Counted from the first letter of the stretch, positions 18,324 through 27,278 are shown. The stretch is DNA of 46,821 nucleotides from Geminicoccaceae bacterium (GCA_023512415.1 JAILZQ010000005.1:1-46821), one strand, 5' to 3'. Notes: generated from the sequence alone by a model not told the origin. Made by a program: numbers and translations.

Positions 18324-19379
18324 TCATACGTCGCCGGATTTCAAGTAGCGCACCAGCGCCTGTACGCGCTCGGGCGCGGTCATGGGAAGGACGCCATGGC
18401 CGAGATTGAAGATGTGTGGCCGGGAAGCAGCGGCGCGCAGGATCGATCGCGCTTCGGCCAACAGGTCGGGCTCGGGCCCCAGCAGCGCCACGGGATCCAG
18501 ATTCCCTTGCAAGGCCGTGCACCCCGGTCCGTACACCTCCGCTGCGGCCCAAGCCATCGGGACGCTGGTATCGAGCGACAGCGCTTGGGCGCCGCTCTCG
18601 CTGGCGAACAACTTCAACGAGGCACCGACCCCGCGCGGGAACAGGATGATCGGGACCTCGGGATGGCGTCGGCGAAGGATCGAAACAATACGGCGCGCCG
18701 GCTCGATACACCATCGGCGAAGCTCGGCCTCCGGCAAAACCCCCGCCCAGCTGTCGAAGAGCTGCAGTGCCTCCGCACCGGCCTCGACCTGCGCGGAGAG
18801 GAACTCGGTAACGGCCTCGGTGAGGAGGTCGATCATACGGGCGAACAGGTTCGGGTCGCGACGCGCGAGGAGCCGGGGCTCCAGAAACTCTTTCGAACCC
18901 CGCCCCTCGACCAAATAGGCTGCGAGCGTCCAGGGCGCACCGGCGAAGCCGATCAACGCCACCTTCTCGGGGACACTCGACCGCAAGCGACGGACGGTTT
19001 CGTAGACCGGCGCCAGCCTCTCGTGCAAATGCGCCAGGTCGAGCCGAGCCAGGCCGGAGGCGTCCGTCACGGGCCTCACGCACGGACCCTCCCCCTCCTT
19101 GAACTTGATCTCGGCACCCAAGGCGTGAGGAACGACGAGGATGTCGGAAAAGAGGATCGCTGCATCGAGAGCGAAGCGGCGGAGAGGTTGTAGCGTGACC
19201 TCGACCGCCAAGTCAGGTGTGTAGCACATTTCCAGAAAGTCTCTGGTTCGCTTGCGGATCTCTCTGTATTCCTCCAAGTAACGCCCTGCTTGCCGCATCA
19301 GCCAGACTGGAGGAGGGTCAACTCGAGTTCCAGAAAGCACTGACAAAATTGGTTTCTCTGGTCGTGGTACGTTCGGCAT
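18324..19379 (-). CDS. hemE: Uroporphyrinogen decarboxylase
   Basis: Cytosolic enzyme converting uroporphyrinogen III to coproporphyrinogen III in haem synthesis, 351 residues (family-typical). Recognisable blocks are PPVWLMRQAGRYLEEYR near the N-terminus (substrate-binding arginines), AILFSDILVVPHALG with the essential Asp, GFAGAPWTLAAYLVEG, LQLFDSWAGVL and NLGHGVLP at the end. The ATG at 19379 is preceded by GGAGG. It is the first gene of hemE-hemJ-rho on the minus strand; hemJ follows after 142 bp. The upstream leader holds a 9-bp inverted repeat, listed separately. Confidence 0.96.
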   Translation of the reverse strand: MPNVPRPEKPILSVLSGTRVDPPPVWLMRQAGRYLEEYREIRKRTRDFLEMCYTPDLAVEVTLQPLRRFALDAAILFSDILVVPHALGAEIKFKEGEGPCVRPVTDASGLARLDLAHLHERLAPVYETVRRLRSSVPEKVALIGFAGAPWTLAAYLVEGRGSKEFLEPRLLARRDPNLFARMIDLLTEAVTEFLSAQVEAGAEALQLFDSWAGVLPEAELRRWCIEPARRIVSILRRRHPEVPIILFPRGVGASLKLFASESGAQALSLDTSVPMAWAAAEVYGPGCTALQGNLDPVALLGPEPDLLAEARSILRAAASRPHIFNLGHGVLPMTAPERVQALVRYLKSGDV

Positions 19380-19770
19380 CCTTCCTCCAATCTTTTTTCA
19401 GATAAGGAAACACGGTTGAGGTTGAAGAATATTGTCAGGGGCAAAACCGTGTTGCATCGTTGTCAAGGGTGATCCCCATACTGCTCCCCAACGCGTTGGC
19501 ACGTCGCGGCGCTCCGGACAAGAGGCGAATTCGAGCCGACAACCCCTTGGCCTCACGGCGTGATCGGGCAACTTGAAAGGGGAAAGGGATTGCGAGGATA
19601 ATCGGTTCGGCACACGTTGCGCCACGACGTCGCCGCACGCCCGTCCCTCGCTGAAATCCCTGTGGGTGATTGCACGGTGAAGGAGCCCCGGGCTCCGGGT
19701 GGCCTTGCCGATGTCGGGGCGAGTGCGGGTCTCCTCAGCGTTGTCCCGTGCCTTTCCTCGGAGGTGTTCT
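19380..19770. other. Divergent hemE / ppsR control region
   Basis: No supported gene lies in these 391 bp. The hemE side is noticeably AT-richer than its surroundings and contains a minus-strand TTGACA (19461-19466) without a well-placed -10. Nearer ppsR a perfect dyad GGAGCCC-C-GGGCTCC occurs at 19682-19696, 75 bases before the ppsR start; it could be an operator or leader hairpin. Open frames crossing the region have no recognisable content. Confidence 0.45.
19409..19453. repeat. Inverted repeat in the hemE leader
   Basis: AACACGGTT (19409-19417) and its exact complement AACCGTGTT (19445-19453) flank 27 AT-rich bases, 30-75 bases upstream of the hemE start. It could be a two-half-site operator or an RNA stem. 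The evidence is the repeat alone. Confidence 0.4.
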
Positions 19771-20649
19771 GTGCGCCTGCACTTGCACTTGATATCCGAT
19801 TCGACCGGCGAGACGGTGAGCACGGTAGCACGGGCCGTTGTCTCGCAGTTCGAGGACGTGGTCCCGGTCGAGCACGTCTGGTTCTTCGTCCGAACAAGGA
19901 ATCAATTGGAAAAAATTCTTCCTTTGATCGAAGCGTTACCGGGATTGGTGCTTTATACCCTGGTGTCACCGGATCTGAGACACGTTTTGCAAGAACGATG
20001 CCGAATCATCGGTGTTCCGTGTGTCTCGGTTCTCGACCCGGTCATGAATGCTCTCGCGAGCCTGCTGGGGTCGGCAGGAAAGCCGCAAATCGGCCGGCAG
20101 CACGCGATGGACGCCGGCTATTTCTCCCGCATCGAGGCGATGGAGTTCGCGATGCGCCACGACGACGGCCAGCTCCTCGAGGAGCTCGACGAAGCCGACG
20201 TCGTTCTGGTCGGGCCGTCGCGGACGTCGAAGACACCAACCTGTGTTTACCTGGCCCATCGAGGGATCAAAGCGGCGAACGTACCGCTGGTCGCCAACGT
20301 ACCGCATCCGCCGCTGCTCGAGACACTTCGGCGGCCGCTGGTCGTCGGCCTGACGGTGAATCCCGAGCTGTTGGCGGAGATCCGAGCCAACCGTCAAAGA
20401 ATGTTGGGCGTGCGTGCCGGTGACCACGGGCGTTACGGGGGAGACTACGCCGAGCTCCCGAGAGTGCGCGCCGAGCTCGTGGCCGCGAGGCGCCTCTATG
20501 CGCGGATGGGTTGGCCGGAGATCGACGTGACCAAGCGCTCGGTAGAGGAAACGGCAGCGACCATCTACCAGATGCTCCAGGCTCGGAAACGGCCCGAGGT
20601 CCAGGCACTGGTCGGTACGGTCGATCCTTCCAGGTCTGCGGAACCGTGA
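19771..20649 (+). CDS. ppsR: Pyruvate, water dikinase / PPDK regulatory protein (kinase-pyrophosphorylase)
   Basis: Bifunctional regulator of the DUF299 family, about 292 residues, which inactivates PEP synthase or pyruvate phosphate dikinase by ADP-dependent phosphorylation and reactivates it by phosphorolysis. The N-terminus LHLISDSTGETVSTVARA and the nucleotide-binding loop LVGPSRTSKTPTCVYLAHRGIKAANVPL are diagnostic. The GTG start at 19771 is chosen because GGAGG lies six bases upstream and because it gives the family-typical N-terminus. It diverges from hemE, as often seen in alphaproteobacteria. The next gene is an unknown membrane-anchored protein rather than the maf/aroE genes common at this site. 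No PEP synthase or PPDK gene is in the window. Confidence 0.93.
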   Translation: MRLHLHLISDSTGETVSTVARAVVSQFEDVVPVEHVWFFVRTRNQLEKILPLIEALPGLVLYTLVSPDLRHVLQERCRIIGVPCVSVLDPVMNALASLLGSAGKPQIGRQHAMDAGYFSRIEAMEFAMRHDDGQLLEELDEADVVLVGPSRTSKTPTCVYLAHRGIKAANVPLVANVPHPPLLETLRRPLVVGLTVNPELLAEIRANRQRMLGVRAGDHGRYGGDYAELPRVRAELVAARRLYARMGWPEIDVTKRSVEETAATIYQMLQARKRPEVQALVGTVDPSRSAEP

Positions 20650-20659
20650 GGTCCGACAG

Positions 20660-21400
20660 ATGACACCGTCGCGGGCCACCGGGCCCCTCGGGACAACGGC
20701 TCGGCGCCAGCGGCAGAGGTTGTTGTGGGCTCTTCTCCTCGGTGTGGTCGCGGCGGGAGGGCTGCTGCTCAGTCTCGGGGCGGCTTACCTCGTGGGGACC
20801 TCACAACGCGCGGCCGAGATCGTGCGTCTGCAGGCGGATCTGGAAGGTGCCCGGGCGATCGCACGCGATGCAACCGCTCGTGCCGCTGCGGCCGAGGAGC
20901 GGGCGGCGCGGTTGATCGAGCGGGGACAAAGCACGAGGGAAGCAGCGCGAACGGGCCGCTCGGCGGAGATCGATTCGCTCGTGCCCCTGCTCGCCGCCCG
21001 GCTTGCCGAAGGAGTATCGCGCGAGCGCTTGGCCCGGGCGATCACGGCTGTAACCGTCCAACAGGTGTGTGATCCTGGTATCGAGGAGCGGACTTTGACG
21101 GTCGCCGTGACACCGACGAGGGAAGCGGGCGGCCGTAGCTTCGGGGGTGGACGTTTCAGCGCGGTTGCGCGGGGCGTCCCCGCCAAGAGCCCGACCGGTC
21201 GAACCGAGGCTTGGTTCGATCCCGGTCAGCCCGTCCAGCTCACGATCCGGCAGGCCGGTCAGGAGCCGAAGATCGTGACGGGCAAACTTCCCCTCGTGGA
21301 GTCGCTCGTGCTCGATCGGCGCGAATACCGCTTCACGGCCCGTGTCGGAGATCGGCGGGGTACCATCGACCTCGTGCTCGAGACGTGCGACTACCCGTGA
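20660..21400 (+). CDS. Membrane-anchored coiled-coil protein of unknown function
   Basis: Unrecognised protein of 246 residues. A short Arg-rich cytoplasmic start (TTARRQRQR) leads into one membrane helix (about 21-46). An Ala/Arg/Glu-rich helix likely to form a coiled coil follows (about 50-95). The C-terminal part, probably periplasmic by the positive-inside rule, looks beta-rich and has two cysteines, Cys137 and Cys243, the latter four residues from the end, which may pair. The ATG has a GAGG about eight bases upstream. It starts ten bases after ppsR and is probably co-transcribed with it. I have no functional assignment. Confidence 0.7.
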   Translation: MTPSRATGPLGTTARRQRQRLLWALLLGVVAAGGLLLSLGAAYLVGTSQRAAEIVRLQADLEGARAIARDATARAAAAEERAARLIERGQSTREAARTGRSAEIDSLVPLLAARLAEGVSRERLARAITAVTVQQVCDPGIEERTLTVAVTPTREAGGRSFGGGRFSAVARGVPAKSPTGRTEAWFDPGQPVQLTIRQAGQEPKIVTGKLPLVESLVLDRREYRFTARVGDRRGTIDLVLETCDYP

Positions 21401-21860
21401 TCGGAGAAGCCGTTGAAGGGTTGGATGGAGCCTCCGGTGGCGTAGCCGCGAGCACCTTCGCCTGTCGAACGGATGCGGTCCGCAAGCCGCGATACGAGCG
21501 CGCCCGGGGAACGCCCCGGCTCGATGGGGCCGGCTTCGAGGGTTCATCTCGCGGCGCTGGCCCGGCTCGGCCTCGACCGGCGAACGGCCGCCAGTCGCCG
21601 AGCGGGGACGATGAGCATAGCGGACGCAAGATTGCCCTTCACTCCCCGGGATGAGCGGGGTTTGTCACCCTCACGTCTCGGCCATCACCGGGTCAACCAG
21701 GTGATGTGGCGATCGGTCCACGGCCAGGGAGAGGCCGTCTGGGCCGTTCCGAGATGTCCCGAGCAGGACTTGTCCACAGCAAGGACAGGAGCTTACGATC
21801 CGTGCGGCGGGCATCTGGCTCGACACCCGGGACCGCTGAGGGGTCATCGAGGAGGGAAGG
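21401..21860. other. Intergenic stretch before tolC, no supported gene
   Basis: No convincing gene is seen in these 460 bp; open frames are Arg/Ser/Pro-rich without motifs. The region should hold the end of the ppsR transcript and the promoter of the TolC-like gene. A CCCCG / CGGGG hairpin (21644-21660) is followed by TTTG and is the only terminator-like element. Confidence 0.4.
21644..21664 (+). terminator. Weak candidate terminator
   Basis: A 5-bp GC stem (CCCCG / CGGGG) with a 7-base loop is followed by three T residues, about 245 bases past the stop of the upstream gene. The stem and T-run are both short, so this is only a possibility. Confidence 0.25.
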
Positions 21861-23294
21861 GTGGGTCCGGTACGAACGCTGATGGCCATGGCTGCCCTCG
21901 CGTTTCTCCTTTGTGACTCGATCGCGCCCCGGGCCGAGACTCTCGAGGAGGCCTTGGTCGACGTTTACGTCGGTAATCCGGAGCTCGCGGCGGGTCGTGC
22001 TCGTTTGAGGGCCGCGGATGAGCTCGTACCCCAAGCTCTCGCGGGCTGGCGGCCTACGATCACCCTCGATACCGGGGTCGAAGGGGTGACAGGCCAGTCA
22101 CGTTCCTCGGTGACCGGCCAGCAGCTCGACATCGACCGAACCACCCGGCGGATCGGCGCCCAGCTTCGCCAAAACCTTTATTCGGGTGGCGCGACCACGG
22201 CGGCGACCAGCCGGGCCGAAAACTTGGTTAGGGCCGAGCGGGCCAACCTACTCGCCCTCGAGCAGCGTGTTTTGCTCGACGCCATCGATGCCTACACGGC
22301 AGTTTGGCGCGACCGGGCGGTGCTCGATCTCGCTTTGAACAACGAGCAGAGGCTTCGACGACAGCTCCAAGCGACGCGCGATCGTTTCGAGGTGGGCGAA
22401 GTGGCTCGCACGGACGTCGCGCAAGCGGAAGCTAGGCTGTCGCGGGCCCGGGCCGACGTCGAGGCCGCCAAGGCCAACCTCGCTGGATCGATGGCGTTTT
22501 ACGAACGGGTCGTAGGGAAGGAGCCCGGGCGTCTCGCGAAGCCGACTCGGCTGACGGCGCTTCCGAAGACACTCGCCGAAGCACGATCGATCGCGGTTCA
22601 AAATCCTCAGGTGATCGCTTCGACCTTCAGCCTCGCCGCGGCCCGGGACGAAGTCGACCTGTCTTTCGCCTCGCTCCTGCCGAGTGTCGACCTCGTGGCT
22701 CGTGCCGAGCGCGTCGAGGAGCCCCAGGCGACACTGAGCTGGCAGCGCAGTGCTTCCATCGGCTTGTCGGTGACCGTGCCTCTCTACCAAGGTGGTGCGG
22801 AGTACGCTCGGATCCGAGCAGCACGACAATCCGTCGAAGCCCGGCGCAACGATCTCGAGGCGGCACATCGGACCGTGCAACAGCAGGTCGCCTCGGCCTG
22901 GGACCGGCTGCTCGCGGCGACCGCGGCGATCGTGGCGCTGCGTGCCGAGGTGCGTGCCAACGACATTGCATTGAAGGGCGTTCAAGAGGAGAATCTCGTG
23001 GGAGCCCGTACCGTGCTGGACGTCCTCGATGCCGAGCAGGAGCTTTTCAGTTCGCGCGTCAACCTCGTTCGTGCCGAGCGCGAGGAAGTCCTGGCGAGTT
23101 TTCAACTCAAAGCGGCGATCGGCGAACTCACGACCGAAGGTCTCGGCCTCAAAGTCGAGCGCTACGACGCCGAGCGGAACTACCGGACCACGCGGGGCCG
23201 CTTGATGGGCTTGCAGATCGACCCGCCAGACGCGCTGACGCGCAGTTCGTCTGCCGGAACGGGAGGCGAATCTCCGACCCGAGCGGCTCGCTGA
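21861..23294 (+). CDS. tolC: TolC-family outer-membrane efflux channel
   Basis: Outer-membrane channel component of about 477 residues, forming a trimeric beta-barrel with a periplasmic helical tunnel for type I secretion or RND efflux. Residues 1-26 form a signal peptide ending APRAE. The internal duplication typical of TolC is visible: TLEEALVDVYVGNPEL with QNLYSGGATTAATSRAE, then TLAEARSIAVQNPQ with VPLYQGGAEYARIRAARQ. VGARTVLDVLDAEQELFSSRVNLV is the family-typical late helix. The GTG at 21861 has GGAGG five bases upstream. It is alone on its transcript and is the natural partner for the adaptor/pump pair at 11.5-15.8 kb, although many exporters may share it. Confidence 0.93.
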   Translation: MGPVRTLMAMAALAFLLCDSIAPRAETLEEALVDVYVGNPELAAGRARLRAADELVPQALAGWRPTITLDTGVEGVTGQSRSSVTGQQLDIDRTTRRIGAQLRQNLYSGGATTAATSRAENLVRAERANLLALEQRVLLDAIDAYTAVWRDRAVLDLALNNEQRLRRQLQATRDRFEVGEVARTDVAQAEARLSRARADVEAAKANLAGSMAFYERVVGKEPGRLAKPTRLTALPKTLAEARSIAVQNPQVIASTFSLAAARDEVDLSFASLLPSVDLVARAERVEEPQATLSWQRSASIGLSVTVPLYQGGAEYARIRAARQSVEARRNDLEAAHRTVQQQVASAWDRLLAATAAIVALRAEVRANDIALKGVQEENLVGARTVLDVLDAEQELFSSRVNLVRAEREEVLASFQLKAAIGELTTEGLGLKVERYDAERNYRTTRGRLMGLQIDPPDALTRSSSAGTGGESPTRAAR

Positions 23295-23329
23295 GCGTCA
23301 CACGATCTCCGGGCGGCCCTCCGTCGGTG

Positions 23330-24493
23330 TCAGACACCCTCGGTTGAGGGTTCTGCGGTGTGCCAAAGCCGGCCCCGCAAGACGATGCTGTCGACGACCA
23401 GGCGGCGATCCCCCTCCATCTTCTCACCGAGAACGTCCTCGTAGACGTGCCGGCCGGGGACGATCCGTATCACCGTGGCATCGCCGGTCGACCCGATCGA
23501 CAGATCGGCCAGATCCGGTCGGCCGAGGATCCGAGCCGGCGTGACGGTCACTGCACGAACGATTTCCTCGAGCGGCATCCCGAGGCAGAGGAACTTCGAC
23601 ATGGTGACGAGATTGTCGAAGGCCGGTCCGTCGATGCAGAGCGTGTGCACGTCCGAACTGATCACGTCCGGCCAGAAGCCGGCCGACAACATGGCGCGCG
23701 CAGTATGAAACGAGAAGGAGCCTTTGCCGTGGGCGATGTCGAAGATCACCCCTTTCTCACGTGCCCTCCAGACCTGTTCGCGGACCCGGCCGTCGGCGTA
23801 GCAGGGGGCGTTCGGAAAGGGCTTGAAGCAATGGGTGAGGATGTCACCGGGCCGTAAGACCTCGAGGACGTCGACGTAGCGGGGAGGCGGCCGGTCGATG
23901 TGGCACATCACGGGAAGGCCGGCGCGGTCTGCAGCCTCGATCGCGAGGAACAGGGGGGAGAGGCCGTTGGCGACAGAAGTGTTGGCGCCGATACGGACCT
24001 TGATGCCCTTGACGAGGTCGGGATGTTCGCGAGCGACGCGAGCACACGCTTCGGGGCTCAACAACCGGAGATCGCCGGCCTCGCCGACCATGACCTCGTG
24101 CGCGAAACCGAAGATGCCGGCGAACGAAATGTGAAGGTAGGCCAATATCCTGGTCTCGGACCGCTCGATCACGTGCTTGCGGAAGCCCAGGAAATTTCCG
24201 GGCCCGGCCGAGCCGACGTCGACCCACGTCGTCGTACCGGAGCGCCGGGCCAACCGATCGGCTTCCACACCGAGGGATGTACCCCCCCAATAGACGTGGG
24301 CATGCAGGTCGATCTGTCCCGGAGTGACGACGCAGCCGTCGACGCGGCGTTCGGTGGCGGCCGTACCGGCCGCCGCTTCGGTCCCGATCGCCGCCACCTT
24401 TCCATCGCCGAACGCGATGTCGGCGATCTCGTCGCGGCCGGTACCCGGATCCAAAACCCGCCCACCACGAAGGATCAGATCGAATCGCGCCAT
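23330..24493 (-). CDS. Amidohydrolase-superfamily metal-dependent deacylase (COG3964-like)
   Basis: Binuclear-metal hydrolase of 387 residues, in the group often labelled amidohydrolase/deacetylase or mis-labelled dihydroorotase. Metal ligands can be assigned: H64 and H66 in DLHAHVYWGG, the likely carboxylated Lys165 in GIKVRI, H198 in VMCHID, H221 in LTHCF, and Asp291 in SSDVHT. The N-terminal FDLILRGGRVLDPGTG strand and the late TVTPARILGRPDLADLSIGSTGDATV segment frame the barrel. From memory, characterised members of this group cleave acylated (R)-2-hydroxy acids such as acetyl-(R)-mandelate. ATG at 24493 is chosen over an in-frame TTG nine bases earlier. It is the last gene of the minus-strand array and lies 72 bp after the binding protein. 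Confidence 0.85.
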   Translation of the reverse strand: MARFDLILRGGRVLDPGTGRDEIADIAFGDGKVAAIGTEAAAGTAATERRVDGCVVTPGQIDLHAHVYWGGTSLGVEADRLARRSGTTTWVDVGSAGPGNFLGFRKHVIERSETRILAYLHISFAGIFGFAHEVMVGEAGDLRLLSPEACARVAREHPDLVKGIKVRIGANTSVANGLSPLFLAIEAADRAGLPVMCHIDRPPPRYVDVLEVLRPGDILTHCFKPFPNAPCYADGRVREQVWRAREKGVIFDIAHGKGSFSFHTARAMLSAGFWPDVISSDVHTLCIDGPAFDNLVTMSKFLCLGMPLEEIVRAVTVTPARILGRPDLADLSIGSTGDATVIRIVPGRHVYEDVLGEKMEGDRRLVVDSIVLRGRLWHTAEPSTEGV

Positions 24494-24565
24494 CGGCCCC
24501 AACCCCCCTTTCAGCCGAGGCCTAGCGCCGCCGGAAGCAGCCGGGAAGCGCCGATTGCGCGGAGC

Positions 24566-25591
24566 TCATCCTTTCCCGGAGCGATCGACGAAACGCGGAT
24601 CGAACGTTCGCGACAGGTCGATCTTGGCCTCGGCCAGCTCCTTGTCGAAGCGAACGAGCATGTCGAGGGCGTTGCGCATGCCTTCGGGCGGCACGACGCC
24701 GGTCCGCGAATAGGTTGGCTTGGACTTGGCCACCGCGGCGAGATAGAGCGAGCGATCGCCGAGATGGTACTCCTCGGGCACGGCCGCGGCGATCTCCTCG
24801 GGGCTCGCTTTCTCGATCCAACGCAGAGCCGCCAGGAAGGCGTCGACGAGCGCTTGGACCGTGTTCGGATACTTTTCGATGAACTCGCCACGCGTGTAGA
24901 GCACGGCTGCCGGGTTGGAGCCGCCGAAGATGGCTCTCGTTCCTTCTTCCGTCCGGCTGTCGGCCAAGACGAAGACATCACCGTCCTGTTCGAGTTTGGC
25001 GATCACCGGATCGAGATTGGCGATTGCGTCGAGCTCCCCTTTCTTCATGGCCGCCACCGCGGTGGGTCCGGCGCCGACGCCGATGAAGGCCACCTTATCG
25101 GGGCCCACCCCTTCCTTGGCAAGCAAGAAGTTCACGAAAAAGTTGGTGGAGCTGCCGGGAGCCGTCACCCCGACTTTCATACCGACGAGGTCCTTGGGAG
25201 ATTTCACTTTATTCTCGAGGCCTTTTTTCACCGCGAGGACGATCCCCGGGAAGCGCCCGAGCTCGACCACTGCCCGGATGTCCTGACCCTTGGCCTGCAT
25301 CCGGATGGTGTGTTCGTAGGCGCCCGTCACCACGTCGACCGACCCCCCGACCAACGCCTGTAAAGATTTGGCACCCCCGCCGAAATCGTTGATCTCGACT
25401 TCGATACCTTGGTCTTTGAAGAAGCCTTTGCGCTCGGCGATGGTCAGGGGAAGGTAGTAGAGAAGAGGTTTGCCGCCGACCCCGAGCACGACCTTCGTTC
25501 TTTCGAGCGTTCGAGCAGAGAGCGGGCGGCCTTCGAAGGCGAGCCGAGTACCGCTGATCACTGCCGTGGCGAGAAGTGTACGTCTGCGCAT
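24566..25591 (-). CDS. ABC transporter substrate-binding protein (SsuA/NMT1-THI5 type)
   Basis: Periplasmic solute-binding protein of 341 residues, of the class used for sulfonates, nitrate, taurine, pyrimidine precursors and similar small molecules. An N-terminal MRRRTLLATAVISG resembles a Tat-like or Sec signal. The mature part shows YYLPLTIAERKGFFKDQGIEVEINDFGGGAKSLQALVGGSVDVV, the standard NMT1/SsuA start. PKDLVGMKVGVTAPGSSTNFFVNFLL is the hinge region. GGGAGG lies just upstream of the ATG. The permease gene precedes it by 73 bp and the hydrolase follows, so it is part of the same array. The ligand is not readable; the neighbours point to a small organic acid, ester or amide. Confidence 0.9.
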   Translation of the reverse strand: MRRRTLLATAVISGTRLAFEGRPLSARTLERTKVVLGVGGKPLLYYLPLTIAERKGFFKDQGIEVEINDFGGGAKSLQALVGGSVDVVTGAYEHTIRMQAKGQDIRAVVELGRFPGIVLAVKKGLENKVKSPKDLVGMKVGVTAPGSSTNFFVNFLLAKEGVGPDKVAFIGVGAGPTAVAAMKKGELDAIANLDPVIAKLEQDGDVFVLADSRTEEGTRAIFGGSNPAAVLYTRGEFIEKYPNTVQALVDAFLAALRWIEKASPEEIAAAVPEEYHLGDRSLYLAAVAKSKPTYSRTGVVPPEGMRNALDMLVRFDKELAEAKIDLSRTFDPRFVDRSGKG

Positions 25592-25664
25592 CGCGACCTC
25601 CCGTCGTCACGATGGAGAGCTTGGCGACCCATGCCCGGATCTGCAAGGGTCGAAGACATCGAGC

Positions 25665-26447
25665 TCAGCCCTGAAGGGTCGTCGATGCGGCTTGCGGTCG
25701 CCAAACGAGCAGCCGTCGCTCGACGAAGGAGACGATACCGTCGATCAGCAGGACGAAGACGGCGAGGATCAGCATCCCCGAAAAAACTCCGGTGACGTCG
25801 AAACTGCCCTCTGCCTGTTGGATCCGGTAGCCCAAGCCTGCGGCGGAGCCCAGATATTCGCCGACGACCGCACCCACGAGCGCGAACCCTACCGCCGTGT
25901 GCAAACTCGCGAACATCCAGGAGAGGGCAGCGGGCAGGTAAAGGTGCCGCAACATCTGCCGTTCGTTCATGCCGAGAATCCGGGCGTTGGCGACGAGTAC
26001 CGGGCTGACCTCCCTCACCCCCTGATAGACTGCGAAAAAGACGATGAAAAAGACGAGTGTGACCCCGAGCGCCACTTTCGACCAGATGCCGAGCCCGAAC
26101 CAGAGCGCGAAGATCGGGGCGAGGACCACCCGTGGCATGGCGTTGATCGCTTTGAGGTACGGTTGCAGCACCGCGGAGAGCCTCTCTTTGCGGGCGAGCC
26201 AGAAACCGGTCATTACACCGGCTATCGAGCCGATCACGAAGGCGAGCACCGTCTCCACGAGCGTGATCCAGAGGTGCCGCCAGATCGTTCCGGAAACGAA
26301 ATCACGCCACGTTCGCACAAGCACATCCCATGGACGCGAGAAAAAGAAAGGATCCAATATTCCTATCTCCGTACCAACATGCCAAGCGCCCAAGAAAGAA
26401 AACAGGACGAAAATTTGCCAGAACACGAGCGAGAATTTCGATTTCAT
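25665..26447 (-). CDS. ABC transporter permease (SsuC/TauC type)
   Basis: Inner-membrane subunit of 260 residues with about six hydrophobic helices. The binding-protein-dependent permease loop that contacts the ATPase is visible around AILGMNERQMLRHLYLPAALSWMFASLHTAVGFALVGAVVGE. It shows the conserved Gly and the AhVGE end of the family EAA region. The ATG at 26447 overlaps the ATPase stop (ATGA), so it needs no ribosome site of its own; a longer frame upstream would intrude into the ATPase gene. It is followed by the binding-protein gene. Confidence 0.92.
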   Translation of the reverse strand: MKSKFSLVFWQIFVLFSFLGAWHVGTEIGILDPFFFSRPWDVLVRTWRDFVSGTIWRHLWITLVETVLAFVIGSIAGVMTGFWLARKERLSAVLQPYLKAINAMPRVVLAPIFALWFGLGIWSKVALGVTLVFFIVFFAVYQGVREVSPVLVANARILGMNERQMLRHLYLPAALSWMFASLHTAVGFALVGAVVGEYLGSAAGLGYRIQQAEGSFDVTGVFSGMLILAVFVLLIDGIVSFVERRLLVWRPQAASTTLQG

Positions 26448-27265
26448 GGTGACAGTTCCGATCGCTGGTAACCCTTGATGACCTCGTTCCGCAATTCGTG
26501 CCACAGTGTGCGATGGATCTCCAGAAAGTCCGGGGTGAGACGGACCTCGTGCGTATCACGCGGCCGGGAGATCGGTACCCGATGATCGCCGATGAGCCTC
26601 GCTTCGGGGCCGGCGGACATGATGACGACTCGGTCGGCAAGTGCGATCGCTTCCTCGAGGTCGTGGGTAACGAAAAGAACCGCCTTTTTCTCGGCACTCC
26701 AGAGTTCGAGCAAAAGATCGCCCATGATCGAGCGGGTTTGTGCGTCCAGTGGACCGAACGGCTCGTCCATCAAAAGGATTGCCGGGTCACAGGCCAAGAC
26801 CTGCGCAAGCCCGACCCGTTTTTTCTGGCCACCCGAAAGTTGGTGTGGATACCGGTCGGCGAAGGCGGCCAGACCCACGCGGCCCAACCAGTGCCGTGCA
26901 CGGTCTTCGCACTCGCGGCGCGGTAGACCGCGCACCTCGAGGCCGAGGGCGACGTTGGCGAGAGCGGTCTTCCAAGGGAAGAGGGCCTCCTGCTGGAAGA
27001 GGTATCCTGCCCTCCGGTTGATTCCGGCGAGGGGCGACCCGTCGATCAAGACCTGGCCGGCCGAGGGCGCGATCAGCCCCGCCACGACGTTGAGCAAGGT
27101 GGACTTGCCGCAGCCCGTTGGTCCGACGAGCGCGACGAACTCCCCGGGTGCTACCGCGAGGTCGATCCGCGCCACGGCGGCATAATTGGTACCGTCCGGC
27201 AATCGGTAAACGATCGAAACGCCTTCGAGGCGCACCGCTTCGGTCGGCGTCTGCGCCACACCCAC
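26444..27265 (-). CDS. ABC transporter ATP-binding protein (SsuB/TauB type)
   Basis: Nucleotide-binding subunit of about 273 residues energising the uptake system. Walker A is GPTGCGKST, the Q-loop is LFQQEALFPW, the signature is LSGGQKKRVGLAQ, Walker B is ILLMDEPFGPLD, and the switch His is in VTHDLEEAI. The start is uncertain. A TTG at 27304 would overlap the dehydrogenase gene; I prefer GTG at 27265, which begins 13 bases after the dehydrogenase stop with GAGGGAAG upstream. GTG at 27259 is a close alternative. The stop overlaps the permease start. Confidence 0.92.
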   Translation of the reverse strand: MGVAQTPTEAVRLEGVSIVYRLPDGTNYAAVARIDLAVAPGEFVALVGPTGCGKSTLLNVVAGLIAPSAGQVLIDGSPLAGINRRAGYLFQQEALFPWKTALANVALGLEVRGLPRRECEDRARHWLGRVGLAAFADRYPHQLSGGQKKRVGLAQVLACDPAILLMDEPFGPLDAQTRSIMGDLLLELWSAEKKAVLFVTHDLEEAIALADRVVIMSAGPEARLIGDHRVPISRPRDTHEVRLTPDFLEIHRTLWHELRNEVIKGYQRSELSP

Positions 27266-27278
27266 CGACGGTCTTCCC

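Noticed and set aside
23326-23338. GGTGTC-A-GACACC dyad at the tolC/hydrolase junction as a terminator
   Set aside because: It overlaps the hydrolase stop codon and has no T-run on either strand.
23900-25363. 487-codon plus-strand frame
   Set aside because: Antisense to the amidohydrolase and binding-protein genes, both with clear family motifs.
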